Source of the DNA: an uncultured Desulfobacterales bacterium
Lineage (GTDB): Bacteria > Desulfobacterota > Desulfobacteria > Desulfobacterales > G020354645
DNA length: 16,372 nucleotides
Direction: 5' to 3'
Assembly: GCA_947259865.1 (NCBI GenBank)
Contig: CAMYNZ010000028.1
Location: 1-16,372, forward strand
Shown: positions 1-8,051 of the stretch, piece after piece
Position numbering within the stretch: the stretch's first letter is position 1
How the letters are laid out: each line of letters begins with the position of its first letter
Notes under the pieces: model-generated
Databases searched by the model: none
What the model was told of the DNA's origin: nothing
Seen by the model: the letters and a program-made list of their open reading frames with translations, nothing else
Position numbers and translations under genes: made by a program

Positions 1-57
1 TAGGGCCAGAGATTAGACTGAAAAACACGGCGACCTTAAAATACTTGTTGATTTTTA

Positions 58-87
58 CCTTTGCGAGCTTTGCGGCTCTGCGTGAGA
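58..87. repeat. TTTGCG-type short tandem/interspersed repeat
   Basis: Three imperfect head-to-tail units of about ten bases are visible: CTTTGCGAG, CTTTGCGGC and TCTGCGTGAGA. Similar strings built on CTTTGCG/CTTTGCG/CTGCGTGAGA recur between genes in many bacterial genomes, including deltaproteobacteria; this is from memory and was not searched here. The element lies about 60 bases upstream of gspL. The rest of bases 1-146 is AT-rich and holds no recognisable gene; no convincing promoter for gspL was found in it. Confidence 0.45.
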
Positions 88-146
88 CAATAATTTACTC
101 TAAAAAGCACTAAAAAAACGGTAATAAAATTAAAGACACCTGAACT

Positions 147-1598
147 ATGGGCAAAAACATTCTGGGACTTGACATAAAAAAAACCGAAGTTTCGGCCGTT
201 TTGATCAACAGCAGCTTGAAAGCCAGTCGTATAGAAGCCTTTGCGTATGTGCCCATCGCAAAGCAGGAAAATATGGATAAAGGTGTTGCTGATGCGCTGA
301 AAGTGCTGCATGAGAATATGGATCTAACCGGATCAGTCTGCATTGCATCCTTTCCGGCCGACCAGATATCTTTCAGGAATGTAACTGTCCCATTCAAGCA
401 ACCCAAAAAGATAAAACAAATCCTGCCTTTTGAGCTGGAACCGACGTTACCGCATGCGGTGGAAGATCTCATCATCGATTTTCGAGTGGTCAATACCCAG
501 GGCCCGGAAGAACAAACCAACTTGTTCACGGCGGCCATTAATATCTCAAGTCTCAAGAAATATCTTGAACTGTTGGCAACCTTCGGGATTGAGCCTGAAA
601 CAGTAACCGTGGGCGGCTATCCGCTAGCGCTGTGTCTCGTCAATTTAGCGGATATTCCCGAAAATGCGATGTTCGTCGAGATGGACAATGAAAAAAATAC
701 ATTATCGGCCTTTATATCCGGTCAAATATGCCTGATCCGATCCTTTCCCGCAGGCTCTGAAAGCACATCCCGGCTGGAATCGTTTTGCAAAAATATTCAG
801 CGAACCATTCATGCCTTTGAAGATACCACCGGTATGACATTCAAACCGGACACCATTTTCGTCACCGGCAGCAATCTGGGTGAAAACGGTTTTGAAAAAA
901 ACGTGGCTCAGGAGCTTGATATCCCCACCCGGCGGACGGATTTGGCTCGGGATATCAATCTCAAGCTGGACAATCATCCGTTACCATCCTGGAACCCGAG
1001 TAAAATGGACAGCGCTTTGGCACTGGCACTCATTGAAGTCGCAGGTATTCGGGGTCTGAATTTTCGGCAAGGTCCCTTTGCCATCGCAAAGCGATGGACC
1101 GAGCACAAAAAAAGCCTGATCATAACAGGCATCCTGGCGGCAGCAGTTCTGCTGTTAGCACTGGTCAATTTCACCCTGGACTTTTATACCAAACAAAAAA
1201 AATCAGACACCCTCAGCGCCCAGATCAATCATATTTTCAAACGCACGTTTCCGGATGACAAACAGGGTAAGGACCCTTTGGGCCAGATGCGTAAAAAAAT
1301 AGATGAGGCCCGCCAGGCGTCGCTATCCCCGGGCAAATCTGCTGGAAGCAACCGCATGATCGATATTCTAAATGAAATCAGCATCCGGGTCGACAAACAG
1401 ATCGACGTCGAATTTACCCAAATGGTGATCGGGGAAGAAAACGTTCTTATCACAGGCAACACCGGGGCATTTAATTCAGTCGATGCTATGAAAAGCCAAC
1501 TTGAACAGGCAGCAGTGTTTAAAACGGTGACGATTCTCTCCAGCAACAAGGATAAATCCGGCAATCGCATCCGCTTTAAACTCAAGCTTGAAATTTGA
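147..1598 (+). CDS. gspL: Type II secretion system protein GspL (PilM-like actin fold plus periplasmic domain)
   Basis: This 483-residue protein has the layout of GspL, the bitopic inner-membrane protein that holds the secretion ATPase GspE at the membrane and pairs with GspM. Residues 1 to about 310 resemble the cytoplasmic actin-like (PilM/ASKHA) domain, beginning with an ILGLDIKKTEVSAVLI strand-loop-strand like the first phosphate-loop strand of that fold. A single hydrophobic segment runs from about residue 323 to 345, and the remaining ~135 residues would be the periplasmic ferredoxin-like domain. An in-frame TGA sits two codons before the ATG, so the start cannot be moved upstream; the Shine-Dalgarno sequence is poor. 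It is followed after 14 bases by a gspM-like gene, then gspD and gspE, which supports the call. A PilM-type type IV pilus protein is the alternative, but the single-chain PilM+PilN-like architecture favours GspL. Confidence 0.8.
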   Translation: MGKNILGLDIKKTEVSAVLINSSLKASRIEAFAYVPIAKQENMDKGVADALKVLHENMDLTGSVCIASFPADQISFRNVTVPFKQPKKIKQILPFELEPTLPHAVEDLIIDFRVVNTQGPEEQTNLFTAAINISSLKKYLELLATFGIEPETVTVGGYPLALCLVNLADIPENAMFVEMDNEKNTLSAFISGQICLIRSFPAGSESTSRLESFCKNIQRTIHAFEDTTGMTFKPDTIFVTGSNLGENGFEKNVAQELDIPTRRTDLARDINLKLDNHPLPSWNPSKMDSALALALIEVAGIRGLNFRQGPFAIAKRWTEHKKSLIITGILAAAVLLLALVNFTLDFYTKQKKSDTLSAQINHIFKRTFPDDKQGKDPLGQMRKKIDEARQASLSPGKSAGSNRMIDILNEISIRVDKQIDVEFTQMVIGEENVLITGNTGAFNSVDAMKSQLEQAAVFKTVTILSSNKDKSGNRIRFKLKLEI

Positions 1599-1612
1599 AG
1601 GTATAGTGAAAC

Positions 1613-2140
1613 ATGGCCATAAAAATATCAAAACGTGAAAAATACGCCGTCTGGGTTGGGGCGGGATTGATCGGAATTTTTGTCATCACCCAGCTGATCA
1701 TTGCACCTTTATTGGACAAGCGAGATCGACTTATCAGAGAAATTCAAGTCAACACCAAAGTATATAAAGATATCCGTGTCCTGGAAAAAGAGTATGAAGT
1801 CCTTAAAAATAGGGCTGACACGGCCCAAAAAAGCATGCGGACCCGACCCAAAGGCTTTACGCTTTTCTCCTTTCTCGATCAGCTCGCAGTCCAGGCCGGG
1901 CTAAAAGACAACGTTGAATACATGAGACCCACTACGACCAACAACGAAAACAGCCCGTACAAAACATCGGTGGTGGAAACCAAGCTGCAAGCTGTTACCC
2001 TGGAACGGTTGACGGCATATATCTATATGATTGAAACATCCAGCAACATGGTCAGTTTAAAAAGACTTTCGATTACCAAAAAAAGCAAACAAACCGGTTA
2101 TGTAAACGCTGTGTTGCTGGCAGAAACAGTTGAGCTGTAA
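1613..2140 (+). CDS. gspM: Type II secretion system protein GspM
   Basis: This is a 175-residue bitopic membrane protein. A short basic N-terminus (ISKREKYAVWVG) precedes one membrane segment at about residues 13-34. A stretch rich in charged residues follows (about 36-75), which probably forms a coiled coil, and then a small C-terminal periplasmic domain. Size and layout fit GspM, which dimerises with GspL and links the platform to the secretin; members of this family share little sequence, so position matters. It starts 14 bases after gspL with a GAAGG Shine-Dalgarno about 11 bases before the ATG. A PilO-like pilus protein has the same topology and is the main alternative. No gspC or gspN follows; the next gene is gspD. 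Confidence 0.7.
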   Translation: MAIKISKREKYAVWVGAGLIGIFVITQLIIAPLLDKRDRLIREIQVNTKVYKDIRVLEKEYEVLKNRADTAQKSMRTRPKGFTLFSFLDQLAVQAGLKDNVEYMRPTTTNNENSPYKTSVVETKLQAVTLERLTAYIYMIETSSNMVSLKRLSITKKSKQTGYVNAVLLAETVEL

Positions 2141-2147
2141 TCCCGGC

Positions 2148-2177
2148 TTGTAATCATAATTTCCCATGGTGTATAAT
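2148..2177 (+). promoter_or_regulatory. Candidate sigma70 promoter for gspD-gspE
   Basis: A TTGTAA -35 box (2148-2153, four of six consensus bases) is separated by 18 bases from a perfect TATAAT -10 box (2172-2177). It lies just after the gspM stop and about 120 bases before the gspD ATG. If active, it would let the secretin and ATPase genes be transcribed separately from gspL-gspM. Confidence 0.45.
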
Positions 2178-2297
2178 AATACAGCACCGTTTTAACAGTG
2201 GAATATTGAGAAACCGCACCCATAAAAATATATTGCCGTATAAATAGCGATTATAATGTCTAAGCCCCTAATAACACGGATAAAACAGGTAAATAAA

Positions 2298-4244
2298 ATG
2301 AAAACCTTTGTTTCTTGTTTCAAAATGACCACTCGTTTCGGGCTTATTTTTTTGCTGTTAGCCAGCATATCATTCTCTCCGGCGCAAGCCGCCCGTAACG
2401 CAGCCAAATCCAACGCAAAACAGCAGCGGTTTGTAACCATCGACTTCAATAATGTCGATATCAATGTCTTTATAAAATTCATCAGCGAACTGACCGGTAA
2501 AAATTTCGTCATTGACCAAAGGGTCAAGGGAAACGTAACGATCATTTCACCGACCAAAATCTCCATTAAGGAAGCCTACCGGGTATTTGAATCGGTTCTG
2601 GAGGTTCACGGTTACAGCGCAGTAAAGGCCGGCCAAGTTACCAAAATCATTCCGGCACCGGATGCCCGTTCAAAAAACATTGAAACCAGGCTCAGAGCTG
2701 AGGTTACCGCCCCCCAGGACAGACTGGTCACCCAGCTGATGCCGTTGCGATATGCAAATCCCACTGAAATTAAACGTCTTTTCACGCCGATGGTTTCCAA
2801 AAGCAGCGTGATCGTCGACTATCGGCCAACCAATATGCTGATAATTACCGATGTTTATTCAAACATACGGCGGCTGATGAAAATTCTGGATGCGATAGAT
2901 TTGCCCGGTGTCGGGCGGGAAATCACGGTCGTCCCGCTGGAGTATGCCGATGCTGTCAAGTTGGTAGGCATTTTAGATACGGTATTTCAGCCCAAACCAA
3001 CCGGTAAAAAGGCGCTACAGCAGGAAAAAGCTAAATTCGTAGCTGATGATCGCACCAATACGATTATCCTGCTAGCCAGCGAGGACGATACTTTCAGGAT
3101 CAGACAATTGATCAGAATGCTGGATAAAGAAACGCCCCGGGGCAAAGAAAAGATCCGGGTCTATTATCTTGAAAATGCAACGGCCGAAGAATTGGCCAAG
3201 GTTCTTTCAGAGCTGCCAACCAAACAGGGGGCGACAGCCAAGGGCAAAGGTGCTCCGGCGCTTTCGGAAGACATCAGAATCACAGCCGACAAAGCCACCA
3301 ACAGCCTGATAATTTCCGCCGCCAGCGACGATTATGTGATCATCGAAGAAATCATCAAAAAACTGGATATCCCCCGGTCCATGGTTTACATCGAGGCCTT
3401 GATCATGGAAGTCAAGGTGGGCAAAGACTTTCGCCTGGGTACCGAATGGCGGGCAGTCGGCGATGCCAGCATCGGCAACCGGGATGCTGCCTATGGCGGT
3501 GGTTTTGTCAATCAGCCCGAGCAATCGGCTTTAACCAATTTTGGGACGGGAGTCCCCCCCGCCGGTTTTTCCCTGGGCGTATTCACACAGGCCATCGATA
3601 TCGCCGGCGTGCAATTCAATAATCTTACAGCCGTCGTCAATGCCTTTCAGGACGATGAAGACGTCAACATTCTGTCAACACCGCAAATACTGACCACCGA
3701 CAATGAAGAGGCCAAAATCAATGTCGGTGAAAATATTCCCTACCAGACCCGGGTTTCAACCTCTGATAATGAAACCTTTAATACGTTTGAATACCGGGAT
3801 GTGGGCACGGTCTTGACAATTACGCCCCATATCAGCAAGGATCGACTGGTTCGACTGAGCATTTCACTTGAGGTCAAAAACGTGTCTTCAACATCGCTTG
3901 ATCTTCAGCCAACCACTGGGGTACGCACCATTGACACAACTGCCATTGTAAAAGATACCAATACGATCGTCATCGGCGGTCTGATCGACGACAAGACCTC
4001 GATCTCGGAATTTAAAGTACCCCTGTTAGGAGATATCCCCATCTTAGGATGGCTGTTTAAATCCCGCAGTACCAGCCGGCAAAAAACCAATTTATTCGTA
4101 TTTCTGACGCCTCGCGTTGTACAAACGCCGGCTGAGGCTGCAGATATCTATGGTCAAAAAAAGGGGCACATCGATAAGGTCCGAGAAGGCCAAATCAAAA
4201 TGTACAAAAATAACAAGACTGCCAAACCCGAATCCGAATTTTAG
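2298..4244 (+). CDS. gspD: Type II secretion system secretin GspD
   Basis: This 648-residue outer-membrane secretin forms the multimeric gated channel through which folded exoproteins leave the cell. The start at 2298 is preferred over the in-frame ATG at 2256 because it gives a clean signal peptide (hydrophobic core at residues 14-26, likely cleavage after AQA at 31) and has AGGT upstream. Domains in order: N0 (about 44-119, starting FVTIDFNNVDINVFIKFI), N1 (141-204), N2 (207-277), N3 (284-357, interrupted by a small Gly/Ala/Lys-rich loop near 311-320) and the C-terminal secretin barrel (about 362-608). The secretin hallmark VPLLGDIPILGWLF is at 574-587, followed by TNLFVFLTPRVV. A roughly 40-residue basic, hydrophilic tail ends the protein. 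Its stop is two bases before the TTG proposed for gspE. Length and the complete N0-N3 set are normal for GspD; type IV pilus PilQ would carry AMIN domains, which are absent. Confidence 0.92.
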   Translation: MKTFVSCFKMTTRFGLIFLLLASISFSPAQAARNAAKSNAKQQRFVTIDFNNVDINVFIKFISELTGKNFVIDQRVKGNVTIISPTKISIKEAYRVFESVLEVHGYSAVKAGQVTKIIPAPDARSKNIETRLRAEVTAPQDRLVTQLMPLRYANPTEIKRLFTPMVSKSSVIVDYRPTNMLIITDVYSNIRRLMKILDAIDLPGVGREITVVPLEYADAVKLVGILDTVFQPKPTGKKALQQEKAKFVADDRTNTIILLASEDDTFRIRQLIRMLDKETPRGKEKIRVYYLENATAEELAKVLSELPTKQGATAKGKGAPALSEDIRITADKATNSLIISAASDDYVIIEEIIKKLDIPRSMVYIEALIMEVKVGKDFRLGTEWRAVGDASIGNRDAAYGGGFVNQPEQSALTNFGTGVPPAGFSLGVFTQAIDIAGVQFNNLTAVVNAFQDDEDVNILSTPQILTTDNEEAKINVGENIPYQTRVSTSDNETFNTFEYRDVGTVLTITPHISKDRLVRLSISLEVKNVSSTSLDLQPTTGVRTIDTTAIVKDTNTIVIGGLIDDKTSISEFKVPLLGDIPILGWLFKSRSTSRQKTNLFVFLTPRVVQTPAEAADIYGQKKGHIDKVREGQIKMYKNNKTAKPESEF

Positions 4245-4246
4245 AA

Positions 4247-6022
4247 TTGACATCAACTGAGCCCACTATGTTTTCCGAACAGCTTTTTCACATACTCAAT
4301 GCCAAATTCGGCCTTTCAGAGGAAGTGCTTGAAGACAGTCGACGCATAAAAAATGAAAAGGGCGGCAGTATCGGTGATATACTGGTTGGACGGAACATAA
4401 TTAAAGAGTCTGAGTTGCTCGAAGCTTTCAGCATACAGTATGACATGCCCTTTTGGCCGGATCTTCCCCTGGAGGCCGTTGACTCCAATTTTACCCAGAA
4501 AGTTCCAATTCAATTTCTGAAAAAATATATCATGGTGCCGTTGATGATTGACGGGAAAACAGCGGATCTTGAAAAACCCGGCGAACCGGATAATCAGCCG
4601 GCGGTTACCCAAAAACCAAAATGTGTGATTGCCCTGCATGACCCGACCAGCTTTCAGCCCCTGGATGATCTTGCTCGAATTATGGAATTGACCGAATATC
4701 AGCTGGTTCTTTCGACCAAAGATGCCATTTTGTCCGCCATAAACATTTGTTATGATCTCAGCCGTGATTCAGCAGAGCAGCTGGTTCAGAACATGGAAGA
4801 AAACGGCAGCACCATCATTGATGAAATTGAAGACACGGCCGACCTGCTGGATGATACCAGTGATGCACCAATTATAAAACTCGTAAACCATATCATTTCC
4901 CAGTCCGCCAAGGCCAGAGCCAGTGATATTCATATCGAGCCCTACCAGGACAGTTTTAAAGTGCGGTATCGTGTAGACGGAATTCTCTATGATTTGCTCA
5001 GTCCCCCGAAATGGATTCAGCCCACCCTGATTTCCAGAATCAAGGTTATGGCTAAATTAAACATCGCTGAAAAGCGCCTGCCCCAGGACGGACGTTTTGA
5101 TGTCAAAATTGGCGCCCAGGACGTCGACGTCAGGGTTTCGACACTGCCGACATCTTTCGGTGAGCGGGTGGTCATGCGGCTGCTTAACAATACAAGTTCC
5201 CTGCTGACGCTTTCGGAACTGGGCCTGGAACCGCAACGGTTAAAACTACTCGAGCAAATGGTGAGCACACCCCATGGCATTATTCTGGTCACAGGGCCCA
5301 CCGGCAGCGGTAAGACCACAACGCTGTATGCCATTCTGACGTCGATTCAAAAGCCGGATATAAATATTATTACCATTGAAGATCCGGTTGAATACCAGAT
5401 AAAGGGTATCAACCAGATACAGGTGAATCCAAAAATTGAGCTTACTTTCGCCAAAGGCCTTCGATCAATCGTCAGGCAGGACCCGGATGTCATTCTGGTG
5501 GGTGAAATTCGGGATAAAGAAACGGCTGAAATCGCCGTGCAATCCGCATTGACCGGGCACCTGGTTTTTTCTACCCTGCATACCAATGATTCGGCCAGCG
5601 CGATCACACGTCTTGTTGATATCGGCGTCGAGCCTTTCCTGATCTCATCTTCGGTTATTGCTGTCGCTGCTCAGCGCTTGATCCGGGTACTCTGCAGTAA
5701 CTGCAAGGAAGCTTATGTGGCGGATGAATGGGCCCTGGAGCCACTGGGTCTTAAACCCGACCAATTAAAAAGCAGGAAATTCTATAAAGCCAAGGGCTGC
5801 GAAAACTGTTTTCAGACAGGATATAAAGGGCGAATCGGAATTTTTGAAATTATGGTTCTGGATGACAACATCAAAAGTCTGATATTGCAAACGTTTGATT
5901 CCAACCGTATCAGAAAAGCGGCCCTGAACCAAAAAATGGTCTCCCTTCGTCGGGATGGGATCCATAAAGTCCTGGGGGGGCAGACAACCATTGAAGAGGT
6001 CCTCAGAGTGACGCAAATATAG
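4247..6022 (+). CDS. gspE: Type II secretion system ATPase GspE
   Basis: This is the cytoplasmic hexameric ATPase that powers pseudopilus assembly. Counting from the TTG at 4247 it has 591 residues. The N-terminal N1E-type domain (about 10-150) starts FSEQLFHILNAKFGLSEEVL, and an insert with several acidic residues precedes the N2E domain near 205. Walker A is GPTGSGKT at 350-357, the aspartate box TIEDPVEY follows, Walker B is DVILVGEIRD at 414-423, and the histidine box is STLHTND. The zinc-binding cysteines typical of GspE are intact: CSNC at 483-486 and CENC at 518-521. The start is uncertain. The TTG two bases after the gspD stop suggests coupling, but an ATG at 4268 (residue 8) is equally possible and neither has a clear Shine-Dalgarno. 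The gene ends 11 bases from the stop of the convergent gene at 6034. Confidence 0.93.
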   Translation: MTSTEPTMFSEQLFHILNAKFGLSEEVLEDSRRIKNEKGGSIGDILVGRNIIKESELLEAFSIQYDMPFWPDLPLEAVDSNFTQKVPIQFLKKYIMVPLMIDGKTADLEKPGEPDNQPAVTQKPKCVIALHDPTSFQPLDDLARIMELTEYQLVLSTKDAILSAINICYDLSRDSAEQLVQNMEENGSTIIDEIEDTADLLDDTSDAPIIKLVNHIISQSAKARASDIHIEPYQDSFKVRYRVDGILYDLLSPPKWIQPTLISRIKVMAKLNIAEKRLPQDGRFDVKIGAQDVDVRVSTLPTSFGERVVMRLLNNTSSLLTLSELGLEPQRLKLLEQMVSTPHGIILVTGPTGSGKTTTLYAILTSIQKPDINIITIEDPVEYQIKGINQIQVNPKIELTFAKGLRSIVRQDPDVILVGEIRDKETAEIAVQSALTGHLVFSTLHTNDSASAITRLVDIGVEPFLISSSVIAVAAQRLIRVLCSNCKEAYVADEWALEPLGLKPDQLKSRKFYKAKGCENCFQTGYKGRIGIFEIMVLDDNIKSLILQTFDSNRIRKAALNQKMVSLRRDGIHKVLGGQTTIEEVLRVTQI

Positions 6023-6033
6023 CCCGCCGGCAA

Positions 6034-7089
6034 TTATTTCAAACCAGCCTCCTTATAATAGCGCATCGCCCCGGGGTGGATTTGGGCCGACAGCCCGGCC
6101 AACATGTCCTTCTTCTTCAAAACCGTGGGGGCAGGATACAGCTTTTCAAAATCCTCTAAGTTGTTAAAAACCTCTTTGGTGATGGCATACACCACGTCAT
6201 CCGATATTTTAGCGGAGGTGACAATAGTCGCCCTGACACCGAAAGTATCGACATCTTTGGTATTCTTGGCATCCGGGTATAGCTTTACCGGAATTTTGGC
6301 CCTGGCGTAATAGGGATACTTGGACACCAGTGTCTCAATGCCGGTAATGATGACAAAGCGCACTTTTCTGGCGCCGGCAGTAGCCTCTTTGATGGCACCG
6401 CTCGGATGTCCCGCCGTATAGAAAAAGGCATCGATTTGCCCTTCCTGCAGCAGCCCGGGAGCGTCACTGGTCCTGGCGTCTTGAACCATCAGATCACGGT
6501 TGAAGTTGATACCGACTGCGTCTAAAGCGTCTAAGGAATTCTGACGCTGACCGGAGCCGGGGGAGCCGATGTTTACGCGCTTGCCTTTGAGGTCCTTGAT
6601 GCTGTGAATATCAGCATCAACGGCCGCTACCAGCGAAATCGACTCCGGATGGACGCTGAATACGGCTCGCAGATCCGATTGGGGACCTTTGTCTCTCCAC
6701 TCGGCCAGTCCATTTATGGCCTGGTATTGCTGATCGGCCTGGACGATTCCGAATTCCACCTCGCCGGCCATGATAGCGTTGATATTATTCACCGAACCTT
6801 CCGTAGAGGCTACCTCGCATCGGATGCCGTAAATATCTTCTTTCTTATTTACGAAACTGGCAATAGCATCACCGGTAAAATAGTATACTTCGGAGCTGCT
6901 ACTGGTACCGATTGTCACAATCCTTTTTTCGGCTTTTGCCGGTTCCTCGGTTTTTATGGGTGTTTCGGTTTTTGGCGCTGGTGTGACTTTCTGTGGTGTT
7001 TCGACTTTATCTTCCTCAGTAGGACCACAGCCCACCACAAGGGCAAAACCGAATGTAAGTGCAATAAACACAATTAAGAATTTTCTCAT
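6034..7089 (-). CDS. TAXI-family TRAP transporter solute-binding lipoprotein
   Basis: This is a 351-residue periplasmic binding protein of the TAXI family, which captures a solute and delivers it to a TRAP permease. A hydrophobic signal segment (5-19) ends in a lipobox with VVGC and the lipidated cysteine at 21, so the protein should be membrane-anchored. Residues 22-56 form a Pro/Thr/Lys/Glu-rich linker. The mature domain opens VTIGTSSSSEVYYFTG (58-73), where family members usually have GTGG-x-x-G-x-YYP-x-G, so the ligand loop is altered. Other family features remain: [55 protein letters not shown] and a YYKEAGLK end. A GGAAG-type Shine-Dalgarno lies 6-8 bases upstream. It is separated from the permease operon by 425 bases with its own promoter candidate, so it may be expressed independently. 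Confidence 0.88.
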   Translation of the reverse strand: MRKFLIVFIALTFGFALVVGCGPTEEDKVETPQKVTPAPKTETPIKTEEPAKAEKRIVTIGTSSSSEVYYFTGDAIASFVNKKEDIYGIRCEVASTEGSVNNINAIMAGEVEFGIVQADQQYQAINGLAEWRDKGPQSDLRAVFSVHPESISLVAAVDADIHSIKDLKGKRVNIGSPGSGQRQNSLDALDAVGINFNRDLMVQDARTSDAPGLLQEGQIDAFFYTAGHPSGAIKEATAGARKVRFVIITGIETLVSKYPYYARAKIPVKLYPDAKNTKDVDTFGVRATIVTSAKISDDVVYAITKEVFNNLEDFEKLYPAPTVLKKKDMLAGLSAQIHPGAMRYYKEAGLK

Positions 7090-7141
7090 TTCATCTTCCT
7101 TTTGGTTCGTATTTTTGACCCTGAGATCGTTGGAATTCTGA

Positions 7142-7171
7142 ATTAGAATCCTTTTTCCATTTTTTGTTCAA
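7142..7171 (-). promoter_or_regulatory. Candidate sigma70 promoter for the TAXI lipoprotein gene
   Basis: Read on the - strand, TTGAAC (7171-7166) is followed after 18 bases by TCTAAT (7147-7142). The -10 box matches five of six consensus bases and the -35 box four of six. It lies about 50 bases upstream of the ATG at 7089, a normal leader length. Confidence 0.35.
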
Positions 7172-7448
7172 TGCAACCGGTTTGTATGGCAAAAATAAAA
7201 CACACCGATTGATCTGAATTTTAATCCATGGAGTCTATCAAAAATCGGAATTTTATTCAATATTTCTACCGTGAATGCTGGATAATAAGCGTAATATCAG
7301 ATAGTTAAATTTAAGATCCCTGCCCTTACCCGGCCAAGTCAAGGTAATTGGGTATTGTGAACCGGATATTAACCTGGCAGCTGAGGACGGTTTTCAGAGG
7401 GTTTTGAAATAAGGAAAACTGGAGAGAAGTCTGCGGAGAGAATTAACT

Positions 7449-7470
7449 CAGGGGTCGGAACCGGCCCCTG
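7449..7470 (-). terminator. Stem-loop after the last gene of the TAXI-TRAP operon
   Basis: CAGGGG (7449-7454) pairs with CCCCTG (7465-7470), extended inward by CGG/CCG with a T-G wobble, leaving a very small loop. It is 45 bases past the universal stress protein stop. There is no U-run after the stem on either strand, so intrinsic termination is doubtful; it could also be a 3'-end stabiliser. Confidence 0.3.
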
Positions 7471-7514
7471 GATTAACCATTTTACCTGCAGCAACGCATT
7501 GGAAACTGCCGCTG

Positions 7515-8006
7515 CTAGGGATGGATGCGTTTTCTTAAACGCTCTGCATTTTTAGGGTCCCTGTAGGAAACTATCGGCACCGGTGAGCGCCGAAACATCT
7601 TTTCAGCAACGGAACCAACAAACATATATTCCAGGTTGGTGCGCCCTTTAATGCCCATTACGATCATATCAACGTTTTCTGTGACCGCCGTTTTTAATAA
7701 TTCATCTACCGGGTCACCCACCCGTATGACGGTCTTAATCTTATCGGCCGGGAAGGCATACGCTTTTATAAACTTCTCTAATTTAGACTGGCGCTCGTTT
7801 CTGATTTTGGCAACATATTGTTCACTGTCCACTTCATACCCCATGGATGATATCGTTCCGACCGCTTGCACATCACGCACGTTAATAATGCTCGCTACAA
7901 TCAGTTCTGCATCCAGCCTTTTGGCAAGCGTTACCGCATAGCCGAATATGCTTTCGGCATATTCTGAAAAAGCCAGGGCCACCATTATTTTCTTGGGTTC
8001 ATCCAT
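7515..8006 (-). CDS. Universal stress protein with intact ATP-binding motif
   Basis: This 163-residue UspA-fold protein opens MDEPKKIMVALAFSEYAE. The nucleotide-binding signature G-x2-G-x9-G-S is complete: G118-IK-G121, nine residues, then G131-S132, followed by AEKMFRRSPVPIV. ATP-binding USPs act as small cytoplasmic regulatory or chaperone-like proteins. In Halomonas the USP TeaD is encoded with the TRAP transporter TeaABC and modulates its activity, which gives a precedent for this position. The ATG at 8006 is chosen over the longer frame start at 8051 because it begins the family's first beta strand and has AAGGA about 9 bases upstream. It lies 45 bases after the preceding TAXI gene and is probably the last gene of the operon. 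A basic tail (AERLRKRIHP) ends the protein. Confidence 0.88.
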   Translation of the reverse strand: MDEPKKIMVALAFSEYAESIFGYAVTLAKRLDAELIVASIINVRDVQAVGTISSMGYEVDSEQYVAKIRNERQSKLEKFIKAYAFPADKIKTVIRVGDPVDELLKTAVTENVDMIVMGIKGRTNLEYMFVGSVAEKMFRRSPVPIVSYRDPKNAERLRKRIHP

Positions 8007-8051
8007 GTTGGGTTCCTTATTTGACTGGAAGCGGTTTAAAGCCGGTTCCAA

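Larger units (their letters stand above)
7090..7514. other. Intergenic region between TAXI lipoprotein gene and universal stress gene
   Basis: This 425-base gap has no convincing gene in any frame. On the - strand it contains a promoter candidate close to the lipoprotein gene (7142-7171). Near the other end a GC-rich stem-loop (7449-7470) lies downstream of the stress-protein gene. The middle, roughly 7180-7320, is AT-rich and shows nothing recognisable. Confidence 0.6.

Noticed and set aside
110..556. Antisense frame of 148 codons opposite gspL
   Set aside because: It lies wholly opposite a well-supported gene and resembles no family; it is a shadow frame.
5970..5985. Run of G in gspE as a phase-variable tract or frameshift
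   Set aside because: The frame continues normally to the expected C-terminus; the tract is only seven bases and the protein has full length.
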